DNA of 64,000 bases, from contig JBBSLP010000022.1 of NCBI GenBank assembly GCA_038255145.1, positions 1-64,000 on the forward strand. The letters are read 5' to 3'. How positions within the stretch are numbered: position 1 is the stretch's first letter; each line of letters begins with the position of its first letter. The notes beneath the pieces were generated by a model. It did no database searches. It was not told where the DNA came from and saw only the letters and a list, made by a program, of their open reading frames with translations. Position numbers and translations under genes: made by a program. This DNA is from WHTX01 sp038255145 (GTDB taxonomy: Bacteria > Actinomycetota > Acidimicrobiia > Acidimicrobiales > CAIXPF01). Of the stretch, positions 7,849 to 16,203 are shown one piece after another.

Positions 7849-8786
7849 CACACCACCCCCGTCAGGCTGCGTCGGCGGGTCACCCAGGCCCGGAACCAGG
7901 CCACGACGAGGGCGGCCACGGCGACCGCGGCCAACCCCCAGCCCGGACGTTGGCGGTCGACGACGGCCACACCGATGCCGACGGCCATGCCCACGACGGC
8001 GGGGCCCAGGCGCTGACGGGTGGTGGCCGCTTCGAAGGAGGGCAGGGCCTCGACCCGCTCCCCCAGGCCGATGGCCACCAGCACCGCGGCCACGACGACG
8101 CCGAAGGGCCAGGCGCTGGCCGGGGCCTCGGTGGCCGCGCTGGCCCCGGCCAGACCCACGACGGCACCGGCCGCCGCGCCCAGGGCGCCGATGACGGCCA
8201 GCAGGCGACGACTCTCGACCCCGCTCAGGGCCAGCAGCTCGGGATCGGCCCGCCACGTCCGCCAGGCCCGGGCCAACGGACCCCGGCGCAGCAGCCACGA
8301 GCTCAGCGCCACCGCGGCGACCGCTCCCACCGCGGCCAGCAGGGCCAGCCACGTCACCACGATCTGACCTCGCAGCGACACCCCGCCGCTGTCGGGTCCG
8401 AAGCTGCGGGGCCCATCGGGTGAGATGAGGCCCAGCACCCCGTCGGCCGCGGCCAGCACCAGCACCGCAGGCAGTGCGGCCAGAGCGCCATGAGCTGGCG
8501 AGCGGGCCGCGGTGCGCACGCCGGCCTCGGTGGGATCGGCGAGTACGGCGGCCAGCACGGCGCCGCCGAAGCCGGCCAGGGGCAAGAGGGCCGAGCCCAC
8601 GATCAACGCCCCCAGCCCGTCGGTGGGACTGGCCCAGGCGGCGACGGCCGGCACCACCAGGGCCGCAGCCAGGGGCACGGGGTCGAGTCGGCCCGTCGAC
8701 CGCCACCCTCGACGGACGATGTCGGCCACCAGGCCCGCAGCCAGGCCGATGAGCACGGCGTGGGCGATGAGGCGGACCCAGCTCAC
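7845..8786 (-). CDS. LivH/LivM-like ABC transporter permease (first permease of operon)
   Basis: A 313-residue membrane protein with roughly eight hydrophobic segments. A weak Liv-permease signature is seen in PLARAWRTWRADPELLALSG followed by SRRLLAVIGALGAAAGAVVG. It is more diverged than its neighbour: helices are rich in Ala/Val and short loops separate them. GTG 8786 overlaps the stop of the ATP-binding-protein gene by four bases and its own stop overlaps the next gene, so the three proteins are made from one coupled message. Assignment to the family rests on the signature and context. Confidence 0.65.
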   Translation of the reverse strand: MSWVRLIAHAVLIGLAAGLVADIVRRGWRSTGRLDPVPLAAALVVPAVAAWASPTDGLGALIVGSALLPLAGFGGAVLAAVLADPTEAGVRTAARSPAHGALAALPAVLVLAAADGVLGLISPDGPRSFGPDSGGVSLRGQIVVTWLALLAAVGAVAAVALSSWLLRRGPLARAWRTWRADPELLALSGVESRRLLAVIGALGAAAGAVVGLAGASAATEAPASAWPFGVVVAAVLVAIGLGERVEALPSFEAATTRQRLGPAVVGMAVGIGVAVVDRQRPGWGLAAVAVAALVVAWFRAWVTRRRSLTGVVW

Positions 8787-10204
8787 GACGGCCCCCAACC
8801 GGTGGAGCCGTTGGAGCCGGTGGGTGCCGCCGTGGTCGTCGCGTCGTCGGCACCCTCCAGGGGCACGATGCGGGCGGCCCGGGCCGCGACGCGGCCGCCA
8901 CGGGGTTCGGTCACCAGCACGGCGACGCGGGCGGACACGACGGCGAGGGCGTCGAGGACGACGTTGGCCGCCCGCTCGTCGAGGCCCCCGGTAGGGTCCT
9001 CCACCAGCAGGGCCCGGGGGTTGCCGACCAGGGCCCGACCCAGCGAGGTGAGCCGGCGCTCGAGGGGAGCGAGCCGGCCCAGGGGCTCGTCGACCAGGGC
9101 CACCAGCTCGGGCAGCATGGCCAGCACGGCGCTCGCCGACCACGGTCCCCGACGGCCCACGGAGCGGCCGAGGGCCAGGTGGTCGGCCACGCTGGCCGTG
9201 TCCACCAGGCCGCCGGTGCGGGGCACGAAGCCCAGGCCCCGTGACGCCCGCGCCGCAGGACGACGATCGGTGAGGTCGGCCCCGGCCACGACCAGCTCAC
9301 CATCACCGGGGAGCAGGCCGGCCAGGCTGCGCAGGAACCTCGAGGCGCGGTGCCCGACGTCCGACGTGACCACGACGACCTCGTCCCGGGCCACGGTGAC
9401 GTCGAAGCCGTGCGAGCCCACGCCCACGGCCTCCCACCGCCATCCGATCACCTCGAGCACGGGTTCGGCAGCCGCCCGTCGCGACGGGGGGACGGCGGTC
9501 GCGGGCGCGGGCGGACGGGGCACCAGGCTGCGCAGTTCGGACCCGACCACGACGACGGCCGAGTCACCGTCGGCCACGACCCGGCCGTTGTCCAGAACCA
9601 CCAGCCGGTCGACCCCGGTGGGGACGCGGTCGAGGGCGTCGACCCAGAGCAGGGAGGCGCCGGCCACCGCCACCTCGTCGAGCACCGCGGCCAGTTCGGC
9701 CCGCAGCGCGTCGCCCAGGCCCTCGGCCAGGTGGTCGACCACCAGCAGCTGGCGGGGAGCGACCACGACCCGGGCCACCTCGAGCCGGCACAGGGCGTCG
9801 TCGTCGAGGCGGGCGACGAGCTGGTCGGCCACCCCGACGAGGCCCAGGCGGACCAGGGCCCGCCGGGCGTGGATCTCGGCCAACCTCCGCCGCCAACGCC
9901 GGTTGGCCAGGGCCGCGGTGAGCACGTTCTCGTAGGCGGTGAGGCCGGGGAAGGGCCGGGGCTCGCGGCTGACCCAGCCCAGGCCACCGGGGCGGTCCCC
10001 GACCGGACGCACGGTCACGTCGCGGCCCGCCCGCACCACCCGCCCCCCGTCGGCCAGGGCCGTGCCCACGACCAGGGGCGCGACGATGGCACCGCCCGAC
10101 CCATCGGAGCCGACGATCCCCACCCGCTCGCCCGGATCGACCCGCAGGTCGACGCCGCGCAGGCCGCCGCCGCGCACCTGCTGCAGCTCGACGACCGGGG
10201 TCAT
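8783..10204 (-). CDS. Tandem LivG-LivF-like ABC protein with both ATPase sites degenerate (predicted pseudo-ATPase)
   Basis: A 473-residue protein made of two ABC domains (about 1-225 and 245-460). The N-half aligns with LivG, but the Walker A reads GSDGSGGA (Gly for the catalytic Lys), the signature is DDDALCRLEVAR instead of LSxGQ..., Walker B is LLVVDHLAEGL (His for Glu) and the switch His is missing (WVDALD). The C-half resembles LivF: Walker A position TSDVGHRAS, signature LAPLERRL, Walker B ALLVEDPTGGLD with Asp and Glu exchanged, no H-loop. The frame is unbroken, GC-biased and coupled to two permeases, so it looks like a functional protein without ATP hydrolysis rather than a pseudogene. 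ATG 10204 is the last of three ATGACCC motifs spaced 11 bp apart. Confidence 0.8.
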   Translation of the reverse strand: MTPVVELQQVRGGGLRGVDLRVDPGERVGIVGSDGSGGAIVAPLVVGTALADGGRVVRAGRDVTVRPVGDRPGGLGWVSREPRPFPGLTAYENVLTAALANRRWRRRLAEIHARRALVRLGLVGVADQLVARLDDDALCRLEVARVVVAPRQLLVVDHLAEGLGDALRAELAAVLDEVAVAGASLLWVDALDRVPTGVDRLVVLDNGRVVADGDSAVVVVGSELRSLVPRPPAPATAVPPSRRAAAEPVLEVIGWRWEAVGVGSHGFDVTVARDEVVVVTSDVGHRASRFLRSLAGLLPGDGELVVAGADLTDRRPAARASRGLGFVPRTGGLVDTASVADHLALGRSVGRRGPWSASAVLAMLPELVALVDEPLGRLAPLERRLTSLGRALVGNPRALLVEDPTGGLDERAANVVLDALAVVSARVAVLVTEPRGGRVAARAARIVPLEGADDATTTAAPTGSNGSTGWGPS

Positions 10205-10251
10205 GCTGGGGTCATGCGCGGGTCATGGGGTCACGGCTGGCGCGGTCCCCC

Positions 10252-11220
10252 TCAGCGGGGAGCCAGGTCCCTGATGGCCTGGCGGGGATCGACGTCACCG
10301 AAGCGCATGATCGACAGCGCCGGCGTGGTCACACCGGCGTCGACGTAGCGCTGCACGTGCTCACGGCACTCCTCGGGGGAGCCGTGGATGATGAGCTCGT
10401 CGATGAGGGACTCGGGGATGGCGGCCAGGGCCGCCTTGCGGTCACCCGACTTCCACGCGTCCCACATGGGCTGCAGCACGTGGCCCCGGCCCAGCCACTC
10501 GTGGAACTGGGCGTACACGGGCACGTTCAGGTAGGCGGTGATGGCGTAGCGGGCCTGGGTGTAGACGGCCTCGCGGTCGGTGGTCGGGGCCACGAAGATG
10601 CGGGCGATGACCTCCTTGGGGGTGCCGTCGCCCGCGCCCTGCACCACGGGCGCCACCTTGCGCACGTCCTCGGCCGACAACCAGTTGATGATGGCGCCGT
10701 CGCCCTTGCGCCCGGCCAGGCGCAACATGCCCTCGCGCAGGCCCGCCACCATGATGGGAACAGGCTGCTCGGGCAGGATGCCCAGGCGGAAGCCGTCGAC
10801 CTTGAAGGTGTCGTACTCGGCGGTGACCTTCTCGCCGGCCAGGGCGGCCCGCAGGAACGTGACCACGTCACGGGTCCGCTTGTAGGGCTCCTCGAAGGGG
10901 ATGCCGTTCCAGCGCTCGACGATGACGTTCGACGAGCTGCCCAGGCCGAGGACGAAGCGGCCCGGAGCGGCCTGGGCCAGGGCGGCCACCGACTGGGCCA
11001 GGGTGGCGGGTCCCCGGGTGAACGCGGGGATGATGGCCACGCCCAGGCGCAGGGACGGCCCCCACACCGAGGCCAGGGCCAGGGGGGTGAAGCCGTCGGA
11101 ACCATCGGCCTCGGAGGACCACACGTCGGTGTAGCCCAGATCCACCAGCTCTTCGATCCACTCCCGCTGCGCGTGGAGGGGAACGCCGCTGAACGGTATC
11201 GACATGCCGTAGCGCTGCAC
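10252..11220 (-). CDS. LLM-class flavin/F420-dependent oxidoreductase
   Basis: A 322-residue luciferase-fold oxidoreductase, paralogous in layout to the gene at 5007-6017: REWIEELVDLGYTDVWSSEA, LRLGVAIIPAFTRGPATLAQ, RFVLGLGSSSNVIVERWNG and a central GLREGMLRLAGRKGDGAIIN. F420 is the likely cofactor in this lineage, though FMN cannot be excluded. It ends 47 bases upstream of the degenerate ABC operon on the same strand and may be cotranscribed with it. ATG 11220 is used; an internal ATG five codons on (MSIPFSG) is possible. Confidence 0.85.
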   Translation of the reverse strand: MQRYGMSIPFSGVPLHAQREWIEELVDLGYTDVWSSEADGSDGFTPLALASVWGPSLRLGVAIIPAFTRGPATLAQSVAALAQAAPGRFVLGLGSSSNVIVERWNGIPFEEPYKRTRDVVTFLRAALAGEKVTAEYDTFKVDGFRLGILPEQPVPIMVAGLREGMLRLAGRKGDGAIINWLSAEDVRKVAPVVQGAGDGTPKEVIARIFVAPTTDREAVYTQARYAITAYLNVPVYAQFHEWLGRGHVLQPMWDAWKSGDRKAALAAIPESLIDELIIHGSPEECREHVQRYVDAGVTTPALSIMRFGDVDPRQAIRDLAPR

Positions 11221-11393
11221 AGGTCTCCCCAGGGGTCGCCGGAAACCGGCAGGACACTAGCCCGCCGGCCCTGGCGGCACGCCGATGGGGCCCTTTCGGA
11301 GACGGGATGGGAGCCAGCGAGCCGACGTGGGTACAGGAACATCGACGGCGCGAACACCCTTGGATGTCACACCTCGTCGTCATGGTGGTGCCC

Positions 11394-11558
11394 ATGGCCT
11401 TCCAGCTGAAGCTGATCGATCCCACCGAGACCGACTGGCGCCTCGACGACCACACCCGAGAGGTCGGACGCCGGGGCCTGGCTCGGGCACGGGCCGCCCT
11501 GCGCCGCACCCGGCCGGTCCAACTGGCCGCCCAAGACGACCAGCCCAGCGCGGCGTGA
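11394..11558 (+). CDS. Small hypothetical protein, about 54 residues
   Basis: The frame encodes MAFQLKLIDPTETDWRLDDH followed by TREVGRRGLARARAALR, a charged helical peptide with third positions typical of the genome. Upstream in-frame ATGs at 11364 and 11382 would lengthen it to 64 or 58 residues; none has a strong ribosome binding site, so the start is uncertain. No family is recognised with confidence. It lies 47 bases before the thiolase gene on the same strand and may be cotranscribed. Confidence 0.5.
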   Translation: MAFQLKLIDPTETDWRLDDHTREVGRRGLARARAALRRTRPVQLAAQDDQPSAA

Positions 11559-11605
11559 GGCCCTCGGGGGCCCGGTCCCCGCCGGACAACTAGGCTTCGG
11601 TGCCT

Positions 11606-12784
11606 ATGCGCGAAGTCGTCATCGTCGAGGCCGTGCGCACGCCTGTCGGTAGGCGTGGCGGCGGACTGTCCACCATGCACCCGGCCGATGTGCTGGCCCA
11701 GATCCAGACCGAGGTCCTGCGCCGCGCCGGCGTCGATCCCAACGAGATCGGCCAGGTCGTCGGCGGCTGCGTCAGCCAGGTGGGCGAGCAGTCCTTCAAC
11801 ATCGCCCGCACGGCGTGGTTGTCGGCCGGCCTGCCCATGGGCGTGGCCGCCACCACGGTCGACACCCAGTGCGGCTCCTCCCAGCAGGCCACCAACATGG
11901 CCACCACCCTGGTGCAGGCGGGCATCGTCGACGCCGCCATCGGCTGCGGGGTCGAGTCCATGTCCCGCATCCCCATCGGCTCCAACTCGGACCGCAAGCT
12001 GAACCTCGGTCGGGCCGTGCCCAAGTCGTACTTCGCCAACTGGGAGTTCACCTCCCAGTTCGAGGGGGCCGAGCGCATCGCCGACAAGTGGAACCTGACC
12101 CGCGACGACACCGACGGCCTCGGCCTCTCCTCGCAGCAGCGGGCGGCCCGGGCCTGGGCCGAGGGTCGCTTCGGTACCCAGATCCTCGAGATCGACGCCC
12201 CCGACCTCGACGAGGAGGGCAAGCCCACGGGCACCACCCACCGCGTCAGCCGGGACGAGGGGCTGCGGGAGACCACGCTCGAGAAGCTGGCCACGCTCAA
12301 GCCCGTGGCCCGCCCCGACGGCGTGCACACTGCCGGGTCGTCCTCGCAGATCTCCGACGGTTCCGCCGCCGTGCTGCTCATGGAGCGGTCGAAGGCCGAG
12401 GCTCTCGGCCTCCGCCCCCGGGCCCGCATCGTCGACACCTGCCTGGTGGGCGTGGACCCCGTGCTCATGCTGACGGGCCCCATCGACGCCACCCACAAGC
12501 TGTTCGAGCGCACCGGGCTGACCATGGCCGACATCGACGTCACCGAGATCAACGAGGCCTTCGCCTCGGTGGTGCTGGCGTGGGCCAAGGAGTTCAACCC
12601 CGACATGGAGAAGGTGAACCCCAACGGCGGCGCCATCGCCCTGGGTCACCCCCTCGGCGGCACCGGAGCCATCCTGCTGACCAAGGCCCTGCACGAGCTC
12701 GAGCGCACGGACGGCAAGTACGGCCTGGTCACCATGTGCTGCGGTGGCGGGCTCGGCACCGGCACCATCATCGAGCGCCTGTAA
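11606..12784 (+). CDS. Acetyl-CoA C-acetyltransferase (thiolase)
   Basis: A 392-residue thiolase that condenses or cleaves acyl-CoAs in fatty acid or polyketide-like metabolism. Active-site features are complete: nucleophilic Cys near residue 89 in VDTQCGSSQQA, the NEAFASV block, the His in GHPLGGTG, and the second Cys in TMCCGGGLG. ATG 11606 gives the classical thiolase opening MREVVIVEAVRTPVG. No CoA-pathway operon surrounds it, so whether it acts in degradation or biosynthesis is open. A hairpin follows its stop. Confidence 0.93.
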   Translation: MREVVIVEAVRTPVGRRGGGLSTMHPADVLAQIQTEVLRRAGVDPNEIGQVVGGCVSQVGEQSFNIARTAWLSAGLPMGVAATTVDTQCGSSQQATNMATTLVQAGIVDAAIGCGVESMSRIPIGSNSDRKLNLGRAVPKSYFANWEFTSQFEGAERIADKWNLTRDDTDGLGLSSQQRAARAWAEGRFGTQILEIDAPDLDEEGKPTGTTHRVSRDEGLRETTLEKLATLKPVARPDGVHTAGSSSQISDGSAAVLLMERSKAEALGLRPRARIVDTCLVGVDPVLMLTGPIDATHKLFERTGLTMADIDVTEINEAFASVVLAWAKEFNPDMEKVNPNGGAIALGHPLGGTGAILLTKALHELERTDGKYGLVTMCCGGGLGTGTIIERL

Positions 12785-12798
12785 CTGACGTAGTAGTC

Positions 12799-12820
12799 GG
12801 GAGCGGCTGCGGCCGCTCCC
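12799..12820 (+). terminator. Hairpin after thiolase
   Basis: GGGAGCGG (12799-12806) pairs perfectly with CCGCTCCC (12813-12820) around a six-base loop, 15 bases past the thiolase stop. There is no U-tract, as is common for terminators in high-GC actinobacteria. Confidence 0.55.
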
Positions 12821-12893
12821 CCACCGGCTGAGGCCGGAGCCTGGCGGCGGGGAGGATCGTCGCTCTCGTGTCATCTCCATCCGAGGACACCCG

Positions 12894-13472
12894 ATGCCGT
12901 CCCCCCGCCCCTGGCTCCGCCGTGCCGGCGCCACCGCCGCCCTGACGCTGTGGTCCGCGTCGGCCCTCATCGGCTGCCGCTCTCCGACCACGCCCACGGC
13001 AGCCAGGGTCCCCGTTGCTGCAAGCACGGACGTCCAGACACCGCAGGACAGCGGCGCTCCCGCCATCGTCGAGCGGGTGGTCGACGGTGACACCGTCATC
13101 GTCATCCTCGGTGGCCGCGAAGAGCGCATCCGCCTCATCGGCATCGACACGCCCGAGACCAAGAAGCCCGACAGCCCCATCGAGTGCTTCGGCCCCGAGG
13201 CCTCGGACCGCCTCCACGCGCTGCTGCCCGAAGGCGCCGACGTGCGCCTCCTGCGCGACGTCGAAGAGCGCGACGACTACGACCGCATGTTGGCCTACCT
13301 GTTCCTGCCCACCGGCGACTTCGTCAACCTGCGCATGGTCACCGAAGGCTTCGCCACCGTCCTGCGCATCGAGCCCAACACCACCTTCGCCCCCGATTTC
13401 GCCGCCGCCCAGGCCGCCGCCCGCCGCACCCGCATCGGCATGTGGGGCGCCTGCCCCGACCCCGGCTCGTGA
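12894..13472 (+). CDS. Thermonuclease (SNase)-family lipoprotein
   Basis: A 192-residue exported nuclease. The N-terminus is a lipoprotein signal (RR, hydrophobic stretch, lipobox SALIGC), followed by a short Ser/Thr/Ala linker and an SNase domain (about 55-185): IVERVVDGDTVIV, IRLIGIDTPETKKP and DRMLAYLF with the catalytic Arg/Asp/Glu positions of staphylococcal nuclease homologues present. It probably sits on the outer face of the membrane and degrades extracellular nucleic acid. GAGGA precedes ATG 12894 by six bases. Confidence 0.88.
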   Translation: MPSPRPWLRRAGATAALTLWSASALIGCRSPTTPTAARVPVAASTDVQTPQDSGAPAIVERVVDGDTVIVILGGREERIRLIGIDTPETKKPDSPIECFGPEASDRLHALLPEGADVRLLRDVEERDDYDRMLAYLFLPTGDFVNLRMVTEGFATVLRIEPNTTFAPDFAAAQAAARRTRIGMWGACPDPGS

Positions 13473-13551
13473 TGCCTCGGCAAGCGGGCCATGAACCGGT
13501 TGGTCCCCAGCCAACTGCCTGGGCTGCGGCAGACCGGTAGCGTCGCGCCCC

Positions 13552-14370
13552 GTGACGGCACTGCTCGAGCAACTCGGCGTTCCTGGCGACGAGTCTCTGC
13601 TCATCGTGACCTCCGATGGCCTGGGCGTGAGCCACGCCACCAACGCCGGCGTCTTCGCTTCGCTGCGCCTGGGGGTGGCCACTGCGGGTTGCGTCATGAT
13701 GCCCGGCCCGTGGGCCCGGCACGCTGCCGCTCAGAGCCGGCCCGATGACGACATCGGCGTGCAGCTCACCCTCAACTCCGAGTACGACCAGTACCGCTGG
13801 GGCCCGCTCACCGTGGCCCCCACCCTGCTTGACGGCGACGGCGGCCTACCCCGCACCCCGTCGGACCTGTGGGACCACGCCGACGTCGACGAGGTCAGCC
13901 GGGAGTGCCGGGCGCAATTGGCCCGGGCCGGCCAGTGGGGCTTCGAGGTCACCCACCTGGGCAGCCACCTCGACACGCTGACCCTTCGGCCCGAGTTCCT
14001 CGACGTGTACCTCGACCTGGCCGTCGAGTTCACCCTGCCCGTGCGCCTGCCCACCGCCTCGCTCGAACGCATGGCCGGCTTCCCCCTGCGCAAGCTGGTG
14101 GCCGAAGCCGGCGTGCTCGCCGCTGACCACGTCGTGCACCCCCGCACCCGACCCCAGCTCCTCGACGCCCTGGCCAACCTCGAGCCCGGGGTGACCGAGC
14201 TCATCCTCCGGCCCGCCGTGGACAGCCCCGAGCTGCGGGCCTACAACCCCGACTGGCCCGCCCAGGTCGAGGACCACCTGGCCGCCACCAGCGATGCCCA
14301 GGTCAACGAGCTGCTGGCCGGCGTCCATCGCATCGGCTACCAGCGGCTGCGCGACGCCCAGCGGGGCTGA
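13552..14370 (+). CDS. ChbG/HpnK (YdjC)-family polysaccharide deacetylase-like protein with one altered metal ligand
   Basis: A 272-residue protein of the YdjC fold, whose members remove N-acetyl groups from chito-oligosaccharides or hopanoid head groups. Homologous blocks are VTSDGLGVSHATNAGVF, the DIGVQLTLNSEYDQYRWGPL region and THLGSHLDTL. The usual metal-binding His of the second block (GxHLT) is Gln here (codon CAG), while the Asp of the first block and the SHLD His are kept, so activity is uncertain. GTG 13552 start. It is convergent with the SCP2 gene. Confidence 0.8.
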   Translation: MTALLEQLGVPGDESLLIVTSDGLGVSHATNAGVFASLRLGVATAGCVMMPGPWARHAAAQSRPDDDIGVQLTLNSEYDQYRWGPLTVAPTLLDGDGGLPRTPSDLWDHADVDEVSRECRAQLARAGQWGFEVTHLGSHLDTLTLRPEFLDVYLDLAVEFTLPVRLPTASLERMAGFPLRKLVAEAGVLAADHVVHPRTRPQLLDALANLEPGVTELILRPAVDSPELRAYNPDWPAQVEDHLAATSDAQVNELLAGVHRIGYQRLRDAQRG

Positions 14371-14413
14371 GGGCCTGTCGGCGCCGGTCGCAGCAGCGGT
14401 CAGGAAGACAAGT

Positions 14414-14812
14414 TCAGGCGGGGACGTCGGTCGACGCCGCCAGGCGGGCCACGGCGTCGATGTGGTCCGGCAGGGCCCACAGCCGGAAGAGCTCGAAGAG
14501 GGGCCTCGAGCTGCCCTTCACCTTGAGCGTTCCCTGCATGAAGCCCACGGCGGGCTCGTAGCTGCCCCGCAGCTGGCCGACGGCGTCATCCCAGGCCAGG
14601 TCGTAGGAAGCATCCGCTGCCACCGCCGACGGACCGGCCGCGTAGCGAGGGCCAGAACCGTCGACCAGGTCGACGTGGTAGGTCACCCGGTCACCGGGTC
14701 CGCCCACCACGGTCACCTCGACGGTGAAGGGCCGGCCCGCATAGCGCGGCGCGTCGGCCACGGCCGCGTCGAGCTCGGCGAACCACGGCTCGGTCAGGTA
14801 GGTGGCGCTCAC
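14414..14812 (-). CDS. SCP2 sterol-binding-domain protein
   Basis: A 132-residue stand-alone SCP2-type lipid-carrier domain: an early helix (WFAELDAAVADAP), beta strands VTYHVDLVDGSG, the DLAWDDAVGQLRGSYEP segment and the characteristic FMQGTLKVKGSSRPLFELF. These domains bind hydrophobic ligands such as acyl-CoAs or sterols. GTG 14812 overlaps the stop of the PhoU/TrkA-C gene by four bases, so the two are translated together, but no functional link is known to me. Confidence 0.85.
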   Translation of the reverse strand: MSATYLTEPWFAELDAAVADAPRYAGRPFTVEVTVVGGPGDRVTYHVDLVDGSGPRYAAGPSAVAADASYDLAWDDAVGQLRGSYEPAVGFMQGTLKVKGSSRPLFELFRLWALPDHIDAVARLAASTDVPA

Positions 14813-16059
14813 CGCAGGCTCCGATCCACGTCCAGGGGCACGAGGCTGAACTCGCCGTTCTCCTCGTCGGCCTCGAGGTGCCAGCCCAGCCGTTCGGCCA
14901 GCAGCGCCCGGCCCTCGTAGGGGCCTTCGGCCAGCAGCTCGTCCTCGGCGTAGAGGGTGACCGAACCCCGGGGCCGGTACACGTAGCCCCCACCCCGACG
15001 GATGGCGAGCACGTGGAAGCCGGGCTCGAGGTTCAGTTGCAGCTCGGCCAGGGTCGACCCATCTGCCTCTGATCCCGCAGCCACGGGCATCTGCACCACG
15101 ACCTCGTCGGTCTCGCCCAGGGCGATGGCCAGGATGGGGTGCAGGTCGTCGGGCTCCTCGACCAGCCACACCATCTGCTGGGCCTGGTCGCCGATGTCCT
15201 CGGCCGCCCCGGCCAGGCGCAACAGGCCCCGTAGCGAGCCGGGCTCGACCCCGGTGGCCGCAGCCCGCAGCACCCACAGCTCGAGGCGGTCCTTCATGTC
15301 GTCGAGGCGGTCCTCGAGGTAGCGCACCTCGGCGGCCAGCACCGGATCGCGGTACACCAGGGCCGAGTAGGCCAGGCCCACGGCGACCTCGGAGAGGTTC
15401 TTCATCTCCACCAGCACGTCCACGGCCCGGTCCAGGTCGGACAGCACGCCGGCCTCTTCGCTGGGCACGGTGGGCGGGTGCCAGTACGGCGCCCCGGCCA
15501 ACTCACGCACCCGGGTGATGCCCACCGGCGGTCCGTGCAGGAAGAGCACGTCGCTGGGCAGCAGGAGGATGTCGCCGTCGATGTCGTCGGTGATCCACTC
15601 CCGGCCCCGACGGATGGCCGTCACCCGCATGCCGGTGATGGTGGGCAGCTCCATGGCCGCCAGGGGGCGGTGGGCCATGTGGGAGCCCTCGCGCACCAGC
15701 ACCCGGTGGGACACCTCTTCGGCGTTGGACAGGTCGGCCACCAGCTCACGGGGGATGCCCAGGCGGTGGGTGACGATGCGGGAGATGTCCACGGCGTCAT
15801 CGGCGATGCGCTGGATGGCGCTGATGACCTGGAGCACCGAGCCCATGGCCTCGGCCTCGCTCTGGCTGCGCCCGGCCAGCACGCACACGGTGCGCATGTC
15901 GCGCGCCAGGTCGTGGAGCTCGTCGTTCAGCTCGTCGACCTCTTCGGCCATGTCGGGGTCGCCGAAGTACAACGCGGCGTACGCCAGGTCGACCATCAGC
16001 TCGGAGGTGTCCTTGGCCTCGGTCAACATGGCCCTGAGGCTGCGACGTCTGCTGTCCAT
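14809..16059 (-). CDS. Duplicated PhoU / TrkA-C (RCK_C) domain protein
   Basis: A 416-residue cytoplasmic protein with internal duplication: PhoU-like helices (about 5-100), RCK_C domain (about 115-195; VTAIRRGREWITDDIDGDI), second PhoU-like helices (about 215-300; VAVGLAYSALVYRDPVLAAE) and second RCK_C (about 315-405; VLAIRRGGGYVYRPRGSVTL). PhoU/TrkA-C proteins gate potassium channels or other ion transporters and can bind cyclic dinucleotides. No channel gene is adjacent, so its partner is elsewhere. Its stop overlaps the SCP2 start. Confidence 0.85.
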   Translation of the reverse strand: MDSRRRSLRAMLTEAKDTSELMVDLAYAALYFGDPDMAEEVDELNDELHDLARDMRTVCVLAGRSQSEAEAMGSVLQVISAIQRIADDAVDISRIVTHRLGIPRELVADLSNAEEVSHRVLVREGSHMAHRPLAAMELPTITGMRVTAIRRGREWITDDIDGDILLLPSDVLFLHGPPVGITRVRELAGAPYWHPPTVPSEEAGVLSDLDRAVDVLVEMKNLSEVAVGLAYSALVYRDPVLAAEVRYLEDRLDDMKDRLELWVLRAAATGVEPGSLRGLLRLAGAAEDIGDQAQQMVWLVEEPDDLHPILAIALGETDEVVVQMPVAAGSEADGSTLAELQLNLEPGFHVLAIRRGGGYVYRPRGSVTLYAEDELLAEGPYEGRALLAERLGWHLEADEENGEFSLVPLDVDRSLR

Positions 16060-16203
16060 CGTTGCCCAGAGGCTACTCCCGGGCCGCCTCGCGCTCCCGA
16101 CCGTTGACCCCGGCGCTCCTCAGCGGGCCGCGACCCCGGTGAAGTCGCCCAAAGGGAGGCCGCCGCAGTTCAGTTCCGGGCCCATCACGCCGATCTCCTG
16201 GAT

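Noticed and set aside
8783..10204. Interpretation of the degenerate ABC protein as a frameshifted pseudogene
   Set aside because: The reading frame is continuous over 473 codons with normal third-position bias and coupled overlaps; no neighbouring frame restores Walker motifs.
10200..10230. Alternative upstream starts of the ABC protein at the other ATGACCC copies
   Set aside because: The three copies are 11 bases apart and therefore out of frame with each other; only the last is in frame.
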